64,000 nucleotides of DNA from assembly GCF_040782645.1 (NCBI RefSeq), contig NZ_CP160403.1, forward strand, positions 1,860,001 to 1,924,000. Reading direction: 5' to 3'. The first letter of the stretch is position 1. Each line of letters starts with the position of its first letter. This document shows positions 58,272-64,000 of the stretch, piece after piece. The notes below the pieces were generated by a model, which was given only the letters and a program-made list of their open reading frames with translations, did not search any database and was not told the origin of the DNA. A program made the position numbers and the translations under genes. The stretch comes from Streptomyces sp. HUAS ZL42. GTDB taxonomy: Bacteria > Actinomycetota > Actinomycetes > Streptomycetales > Streptomycetaceae.

Positions 58272-61200
58272 TCAGGGGGTGCCGAGCTCGCTGTCGATGA
58301 AGGCGAAGATGTCCTCGTCGGAGGCCTCCTCCAGCTGCGCCGCGACGGCGGCGACCTCCGCGTCCTGGCCGGTCAGCTCCGCCAGGAGGGACTGAAGGCG
58401 GGCGCCGATCCGCTCCCGCACAGTCTGGTCGCCGGAGTGCGCGGCGATCAGGGACTGCAGCTGGTCCAACTCCTGGTCGACGGGGGTACCCGCCTGCGCC
58501 GGCGCGATCTCGGCGCGCAGGAAGGCGGCCACCGCGGCCGGGTTGGGATGGTCGAAGACGAGCGTGGCGGGGAGCCGCAGCCCGGTCACCACTCCCAGCC
58601 TGTTGCGCAGCGACACCGCGGCCAGGGAATCGAGTCCCAGGTCCTTCAGGGCTCGGGTGGCGGGGACCGCCTCGGAACCGGAGTGCCCCAGGACGGCGGC
58701 GATCTCCGTGCGGACCAGGTCGGTCAGCACACGTTCCTGTTCCGGCTCGGGCAGCCCGGCCAGGGACTGCAGCAGTGTGTCCGCGGCCTCGGAGGTGCGG
58801 GCCCCGCTCTCGCCCTCCGCCTGGTTCAGCGCCTGGTCGACCTCGGGCAGTCCGCTGATCAGCGGGCTGGGCCGGACGGCGGTGAGGGCCGGGGCGAACA
58901 GCTCCCAGTCCACGTCGGCGATGACGTAGGCCGCTTCGGCCTGTCCGATGCTCTCGGCCATGGCGTCGAGAGCGAGGTCGGGTGCCATGCCGGCGAGTCC
59001 GCGGCGGCGGAGCTGTTCCCGGCGGAGCTGCTCGGCGGCCGGGTCCGGCGCCTCGACGGCGGTGGACGGGGTGTCCGCCCACAGGCCCCAGGCGAGCGCG
59101 GTCGCGGTCCGGCCGCTGCCCCGGCGGTGCTCGGCGAGCGCGTCGAGGTAGGCGTTGGCCGCGCCGTACGCGCCCTGGCCGCCGCTCCCCCACACGCCGG
59201 CGATCGACGAGAACAGGACGAAGGCGTCCAGGGTCTCGGCGTCCACGAGGTCGTGCAGATGGGCCGCGCCCGCGGCGATGGAGCTCACCGTGGTGGCGAA
59301 CTCCGCCGGGTCCGTCTCGGCCAGCGTGGCGGTGCGCGGGTCGCCGGCGGTGTGGAACACGGCGGTCAGCGGCTGCTCCGCAGGGATGCCGTCCAGCAGT
59401 GCGGCCACGGCGGCCCGGTCGGCGAGGTCGCAGGGGACCACGGTCACCTGGGCGCCCGCCGCGGAGAGTTGCTCCAGGGTTTCCGGCAGACCCGGGCCCT
59501 CGGCGCCCGGGGAGTGGGTGAGCAGCAGGTGCCGGGCGCCGAGGGCGGCGAGCCGACGCGCGACCCGCGCGCCCATCCCCCAGGTGCCCTCGGTGACCAG
59601 CACGGTGCCGCGGGGCTGGTACGTGTCGCCGCCCGGCCTTCCCGTCGCGGCGCGTACCAGTCGGCGCACGAGCGTACCGGCGGGCCGGATGGCCAGCTGG
59701 TCCTCGCCGGCGGGCTCGGCGAGCACGGCCGTCAGGCGTCGCAGCGCGCTGTCGTCCGCGACGGCCGGCAGGTCGACCACGCCGCTCTGGAGCTGCGGGT
59801 GTTCGAGTACCGCGGTCCGGTGCAGGGCCCACACCGCCGCCTGGGCGGGGTCGTCGAGCGTGTCCGATCCTCCCGTCGCGACCGCGCCCTGGGTGAGGAG
59901 CCAGAGCCGGGGCGGCTCGGCCGTCTCGGTGACCGCCTGGATCAGCAGCAGGCTCGCGAGGACGCCCCGGGTCACCGTGGGGTGGTCGCCGTGTGGGGCG
60001 GTGTCCAGCGCGAGCAGCGACAGAACGCCTTCAGCGGGTGTGTCGCCGGCGGCCTCGGCGAGCTGCCGAGCGAGCGTGTCCCGGTCGGTTCGCGCCGGGT
60101 CGACGGTCACCCGGCGCACCTGGGCGCCCCGTCCGGCCAGTGTCGCCTCGGTCGAGGCGATCAGGTCGGACCCGGAGAGTGCCGCGGGTACGACGACCAG
60201 CCAGGTGCCGGTGAGCGTTCCCTCGGCGGGCACGGCAGCGGGCCACCAGGCGGCCCGGTACCGCCAGGAGCCGGTGACGGAGCGCCGGACGCTGTCCTCA
60301 CGCCATGAGGCGAGCGCCGGCAGCAGTTCCGCGAGTGCGCCGGAGGTGTCGGTGCCGAGCAGGTCCTCCAGCGCCGCGAGGTCGCGCTCCCGGACCGCGG
60401 TCCAGAACTGCTCGTCCTGGCCGCCGTCGCCGTCGGCCTGCGGGGCAGGCGTCTCCAGCCAGTACCGGTGCCGCTGGAAGGGGTAGGTGGGCAGTTCCAC
60501 CCGCCGGGTGCCGGAACCGGCGAACAGCGCCGGCCAGTTCGCCCGGACGGCTCCGTTCGCGTGGGCCTCGGCCACCGCGGTGGTGAGCGTGCGGACCTGT
60601 GGTCTGCCGCGTCGCTGGGTGGCGAGCAGCAGCGGCTCGGTGTCTCCGGTCCCGCTCAGGCAGTCCTGCGCCATGGCGGTGAGTACGGCGTCCGGTCCCA
60701 GCTCGACGTAGGTCTCCACCCCTTCGGCGTGCAGGGTCCGTATGCCGTCGTGGAAGCGCACCGCCCGGCGGATGTGGTCGGCCCAGTAGTCCGCGGAGCG
60801 GGCCTCGTCGGCGGTGAGGACGCGGCCGGTCACGTTGGAGACGATCGGTGTGACCGGCCGGGAGAACTCCAGCTTTCCGGCGGTCGCGCGCAACTCGTCC
60901 AGCATGGGGTCCATGTGGGGCGAGTGGAAGGCGTGGCTGACGTTGAGCCGGCGCGTCTTGACGCCGGCGGCGTCGAGTTCGGCGGTGATCCGCAGCACCG
61001 TGTCCTCGTCGCCGGAGATCACCACGGACGCGGGGCCGTTGACGGCGGCGACGGACACCTCGGCCTCGTGGCCCTTCAGCAGGCCGGTCACCTCGTCCTC
61101 GGTGGCCAGCACCGACACCATGGCACCTCCCGCGGGCAGGGCCTGCATCAGGCTGCCGCGGGCGGCCACCAGGGCGGCGGCGTCGTCCAGGGAGAGCACC

Positions 61201-63242
61201 CCGGCCACGTGCGCGGCGGCGAGTTCGCCGACCGAGTGGCCCATCAGGAAGTCCGGGCGCAGCCCCCAGGACTCCAGGAGGCGGAACAGTGCCACCTCGA
61301 GGGCGAACAGCGCCGCCTGGGTGTGGACGGTCCGGTTCAGCAGTCCGGCGTTCTCCGTGCCGTCCTCGGCGAACATGATCTCGCGCAGCGGGCGGGCCAG
61401 GTGGCTGTCCAAGGCGTCGCAGACGGCGTCGAGGGCTCGGGCGAACGCCGGGTACGCGGCGTACAGTTCGCGTCCCATTCCCGGTCGCTGGCTGCCCTGT
61501 CCGGTGAACAGGAAGGCCACCTTGCCGCTCCGGTCGGCGACGCCCGTGACGACTCCGGGAGCGGGGCGTCCTTCGGCCAGTGCGGCGAGGCCGTCCTGCA
61601 GTTCCGCCTCGTCGGAACCGAGCACCACGGCGCGGTGGTCGAACACCGAGCGCGCGGCGAGGCTGAACGCGACGTCCAGCATCTGGGCGCCGGCGGCGGG
61701 CGTGGTGACGTGTTCGCGCAGCTGCCTGGCCTGGGCGGTGAGCGCTTCGGTGTTCCTGGCGGACAGCACCAGAGGCAGCACTGCCGGGCCGGTGCCGGTG
61801 TCGCTGTCGGTGCCGGTGCCGGTGCCGGTGTCGCTGTCGGCCGGGTCTTCGGCGGGGGCCTGTTCGAGGATGACGTGCGCATTGGTGCCGCTGATGCCGA
61901 AGGAGGAGACCGCGGAGCGGCGGGGGCGGCCGGTGTCGGGCCACTGCCGCTGCTCGGTGAGCAGTTCCACCGCACCCGACTCCCAGTCCACGAACGGGGA
62001 CGGCTCGTCCACGTGCAGAGTGCGCGGCAGCACACCGTGCCGCATCGCCATCACCATCTTGATGACACCACCGACACCGGCCGCAGCCTGCGTGTGCCCG
62101 ATGTTCGACTTGACCGACCCCAGATACAGCGGTTCGCCCTCACGCCCCTGGCCGTAAGTGGCCAGCAGCGCCTGCGCCTCGATCGGATCACCCAGCCGCG
62201 TACCCGTCCCGTGCGCCTCGACCGCGTCCACCTCGTGCACCGCCAACCCGGCACCCGCCAGGGCCCGCTGGATCACCCGCTGCTGCGACGGACCGTTCGG
62301 CGCCGTCAGACCATTGGACGCACCGTCCTGGTTGACCGCACTGCCCCGCACCACCGCCAGCACCCGGTGACCCAGCCGCCGCGCATCCGACAACCGCTCC
62401 ACCACCAGCACACCCACGCCCTCGGCCCAGCCCGTACCATCGGCCGACGCCGCGAACGCCTTGCACCGCCCGTCAGCGGAAAGCCCCCTCTGCCGAGAGA
62501 ACTCCACGAACGTGCCCGGCGTCGACATCACCGTCACACCACCCGCCAACGCCAGCGAGCACTCACCCCGCCGCAGCGCCTGCACCGCCATGTCCAACGC
62601 CACCAACGACGACGAACACGCCGTATCCACCGTGACCGCCGGACCCTCGAAACCGAAGGCGTAGGAGACCCGGCCCGACAGCACGCTGCCCAGCCCCCCG
62701 GTCAGCCGGTAGCCATCGACGCCTTCCACCGGGTGGTGCAGCTGGGGGCCGTAGTCGTGGTACATCTGCCCGGCGTAGACGCCGGTGTGGCTGCCGCGCA
62801 GCGAGACCGGGTCCACGCCCGCACGCTCCAGCGCCTCCCAGGCCACCTCCAGCAGCAGCCGCTGCTGCGGATCCATCGCCAGCGCCTCACGCGGCGAGAT
62901 ACCGAAGAACTCCGCGTCGAACTCCGCCGCCTCGTGAAGGAACCCGCCCTCACGCGTGTACGACGTCCCCGCACGCTCCCCCTCCGGGTCGTACAACCCC
63001 TCCAGATCCCAACCACGATCCACCGGAAACCCCGAGATCGCGTCCCCGCCCGACACCACCAACCGCCACAGATCCTCCGGCGACCCCACACCACCCGGAT
63101 ACCGGCACCCCATCCCCACAATGGCGATGGGTTCCTGGCCGGCGGCGGCCAGTTCCTGGTTCTTGCGGCGCAGTCTGGCGTTCTCCTTGAGCGAGTCTCG
63201 CAGCGCTTCGACCACTGCGTCGGATGCCGTGTTCGTCATCAT
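58272..63242 (-). CDS. Type I PKS module: KS-AT-KR-ACP
   Basis: A 1656-residue single module. Residues 5-35 are a docking coiled coil. KS ~37-460 (Cys209, His344, His383); AT ~575-880 with GHSVG Ser670 and HAFH 770-773, typical of malonyl-CoA. The KR is ~1000-1390, the ACP ~1505-1575 (Ser1539 in LGLDSLA) and the C-terminal docking domain ~1588-1656. The KR has Trp1351 and lacks LDD, so A-type, with Tyr1359 and Asn1363 present, but the usual Lys is Ile1322 and the NADPH loop is TEGTWGMG; activity is doubtful. A Gly/Thr/Asp repeat (471-485) links KS to AT. Two ATGs (63242 and 63239) follow GGGAG. Confidence 0.95.
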   Translation of the reverse strand: MMTNTASDAVVEALRDSLKENARLRRKNQELAAAGQEPIAIVGMGCRYPGGVGSPEDLWRLVVSGGDAISGFPVDRGWDLEGLYDPEGERAGTSYTREGGFLHEAAEFDAEFFGISPREALAMDPQQRLLLEVAWEALERAGVDPVSLRGSHTGVYAGQMYHDYGPQLHHPVEGVDGYRLTGGLGSVLSGRVSYAFGFEGPAVTVDTACSSSLVALDMAVQALRRGECSLALAGGVTVMSTPGTFVEFSRQRGLSADGRCKAFAASADGTGWAEGVGVLVVERLSDARRLGHRVLAVVRGSAVNQDGASNGLTAPNGPSQQRVIQRALAGAGLAVHEVDAVEAHGTGTRLGDPIEAQALLATYGQGREGEPLYLGSVKSNIGHTQAAAGVGGVIKMVMAMRHGVLPRTLHVDEPSPFVDWESGAVELLTEQRQWPDTGRPRRSAVSSFGISGTNAHVILEQAPAEDPADSDTGTGTGTDSDTGTGPAVLPLVLSARNTEALTAQARQLREHVTTPAAGAQMLDVAFSLAARSVFDHRAVVLGSDEAELQDGLAALAEGRPAPGVVTGVADRSGKVAFLFTGQGSQRPGMGRELYAAYPAFARALDAVCDALDSHLARPLREIMFAEDGTENAGLLNRTVHTQAALFALEVALFRLLESWGLRPDFLMGHSVGELAAAHVAGVLSLDDAAALVAARGSLMQALPAGGAMVSVLATEDEVTGLLKGHEAEVSVAAVNGPASVVISGDEDTVLRITAELDAAGVKTRRLNVSHAFHSPHMDPMLDELRATAGKLEFSRPVTPIVSNVTGRVLTADEARSADYWADHIRRAVRFHDGIRTLHAEGVETYVELGPDAVLTAMAQDCLSGTGDTEPLLLATQRRGRPQVRTLTTAVAEAHANGAVRANWPALFAGSGTRRVELPTYPFQRHRYWLETPAPQADGDGGQDEQFWTAVRERDLAALEDLLGTDTSGALAELLPALASWREDSVRRSVTGSWRYRAAWWPAAVPAEGTLTGTWLVVVPAALSGSDLIASTEATLAGRGAQVRRVTVDPARTDRDTLARQLAEAAGDTPAEGVLSLLALDTAPHGDHPTVTRGVLASLLLIQAVTETAEPPRLWLLTQGAVATGGSDTLDDPAQAAVWALHRTAVLEHPQLQSGVVDLPAVADDSALRRLTAVLAEPAGEDQLAIRPAGTLVRRLVRAATGRPGGDTYQPRGTVLVTEGTWGMGARVARRLAALGARHLLLTHSPGAEGPGLPETLEQLSAAGAQVTVVPCDLADRAAVAALLDGIPAEQPLTAVFHTAGDPRTATLAETDPAEFATTVSSIAAGAAHLHDLVDAETLDAFVLFSSIAGVWGSGGQGAYGAANAYLDALAEHRRGSGRTATALAWGLWADTPSTAVEAPDPAAEQLRREQLRRRGLAGMAPDLALDAMAESIGQAEAAYVIADVDWELFAPALTAVRPSPLISGLPEVDQALNQAEGESGARTSEAADTLLQSLAGLPEPEQERVLTDLVRTEIAAVLGHSGSEAVPATRALKDLGLDSLAAVSLRNRLGVVTGLRLPATLVFDHPNPAAVAAFLRAEIAPAQAGTPVDQELDQLQSLIAAHSGDQTVRERIGARLQSLLAELTGQDAEVAAVAAQLEEASDEDIFAFIDSELGTP
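61788..61842. repeat. GGTGCC/GGTGTC short tandem repeat in the KS-AT linker
   Basis: Hexamer-like repeats of GGTGCC, GGTGTC and CGCTGTC encode the [15 protein letters not shown] linker of the upstream PKS module. The other module has no such repeat in the same place. Confidence 0.6.
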
Positions 63243-63260
63243 TTCTCCCGTTCAGCACTA

Positions 63261-64000
63261 TCAGGTCTCGGAACTGGCGCGGACCATGCGAATGAGGGCG
63301 TCGACATCCATGTCGTCGATGAGGTCGGCACCGTCCTCCGGCTCGTCGGAGCCACCGCTCCGCTCGCCGGCCGCGGCGTCGACGTCGTGTGCGAGCCGGA
63401 GCAGTCCGTCGAGCAGGCCCGCCTGCCGGAGGCTGTCCACCGGGACGGATGCGAGCACGCGGCGGATCTCGGTCTCGTCGGGTGTGCCGGCGACCGCCGA
63501 CGACGGCTCGGGGGCGAGCACCGTCAGCAGGTGTCCGGCGACGGCCTCGGGGGTCGGGTAGTCGAAGACGAGGGTCGCGGACAGCCGCAGCCCGGTCGCC
63601 TTGCCGAGTCGGTTGCGCAGTTCCACGGCGGTCAGCGAGTCCAGACCCAGTTCCTTGAATCCGCGCGTGGCATCGACCGTGTCCGATGCGCCGTAGTCCA
63701 GCGTCGCCGCGATCTCGGCGCACACGAGGTCCAGCAGGACCTGCTGCTGCTCGTCCGCCGTGAGCGCCGTCAGCCGCTCGGCGAGGGTCGGCCCGGAGGG
63801 GGCCTGCCCGGTGGCCGGGCCGGCGGACGCGGCGCGGCGGGCCGGCGCCCGGACCAGGCCGCGCAGCAGGGGCGGCGCGTCGGCGCCGAGCGCTCTGAGC
63901 GCCGTCGTGTCGAGCGGCAGCGGCACCAGCGCGGCCGCGTCCGTCCCGAGTGCGGCGTCGAACAGTTCCATGCCCTGAGCCGAGGTGATCGCGACCATGC
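63261..64000 (-). CDS. Type I PKS C-terminus (ACP and docking domain), truncated by window edge
   Basis: The open frame enters from beyond position 64000. It ends with an ACP (GLDSLTAVELRNRL, Ser in FKELGLDSLTAV), preceded by the end of a KR-type linker (AITSAQGMELFDAAL...LLRGLVRAPARRA), and then a class 1 docking domain of about 75 residues (PDETEIRRVLASVPVDSLRQ...DDMDVDALIRMVRASSET). It should hand its chain to the KS of the next PKS, whose N-terminal coiled coil starts 18 bases downstream. The apparent ATG at 63998 is internal. Confidence 0.93.
   Translation of the reverse strand, partial: MVAITSAQGMELFDAALGTDAAALVPLPLDTTALRALGADAPPLLRGLVRAPARRAASAGPATGQAPSGPTLAERLTALTADEQQQVLLDLVCAEIAATLDYGASDTVDATRGFKELGLDSLTAVELRNRLGKATGLRLSATLVFDYPTPEAVAGHLLTVLAPEPSSAVAGTPDETEIRRVLASVPVDSLRQAGLLDGLLRLAHDVDAAAGERSGGSDEPEDGADLIDDMDVDALIRMVRASSET

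Noticed and set aside
56406..60308. 1300-codon plus-strand open frame
   Set aside because: Lies entirely antisense to two PKS genes whose domains are unambiguous.

Overview
The window is Streptomyces-type chromosomal DNA. It has very high GC, GTG starts, many ATGA/GTGA stop-start overlaps, Tat-exported hydrolases, DUF2510 proteins, a LAL-type LuxR regulator carrying rare TTA codons, and modular polyketide synthase (PKS) genes. It reads as a chromosome-arm region where accessory metabolism meets the edge of a type I PKS gene cluster. The species and the polyketide cannot be named from the sequence alone.

1-12.6 kb holds mixed accessory genes: an SDR, a LAL-like AAA/TPR protein without the LuxR helix-turn-helix, a membrane-anchored DUF2510 protein, a TetR divergent from a PAP2-type lipid phosphatase plus a DMT-type membrane protein, a scramblase-like protein, a Tat-exported phospholipase C and an MFS transporter. 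12.6-22.2 kb is an aromatic-compound degradation locus. A LysR gene faces an operon of nine genes: FAH hydrolase, cyclase, FAD hydroxylase, ACMSD-like decarboxylase, extradiol dioxygenase, second FAH, SDR and both CoA-transferase subunits. An almost identical 15-bp palindrome lies in front of this operon and of the MFS gene, which suggests one regulon for uptake and degradation. 22.2-27.1 kb is decayed DNA with one intact gene, a Tat-exported GH29 fucosidase with a ricin-type domain. Around it are fragments of a flavin monooxygenase, a ricin domain, an AbfB (CBM42) domain and a frameshifted MurA-like C-terminus.

27.7-64 kb is the PKS cluster side. A LAL activator (two TTA codons) and a type II thioesterase are followed by the ergothioneine genes egtABCD, then a DHA2 exporter, two divergent P450s (the second coupled to an acyl-CoA-dehydrogenase-like gene), a TetR, an aldo/keto reductase and a DUF427 protein. 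From 64 kb back to 44.7 kb runs one tightly packed minus-strand operon: a PKS C-terminus (cut by the window edge), a KS-AT-KR-ACP module, a terminal KS-AT-KR-ACP-TE module, an FAD monooxygenase, acyl-CoA carboxylase beta, epsilon and alpha subunits, and the 2-oxoacid:ferredoxin oxidoreductase pair korA/korB. Chain building, release, tailoring and a possible precursor supply route therefore appear to be co-transcribed.

Regulation can be partly read. The TetR at 42.5 kb probably controls itself, the AKR and the exporter through a shared operator. The LAL protein may act through G-rich TAGGGG(G)T repeats in front of the thioesterase and between the P450s. Strong hairpin terminators separate most convergent gene pairs.
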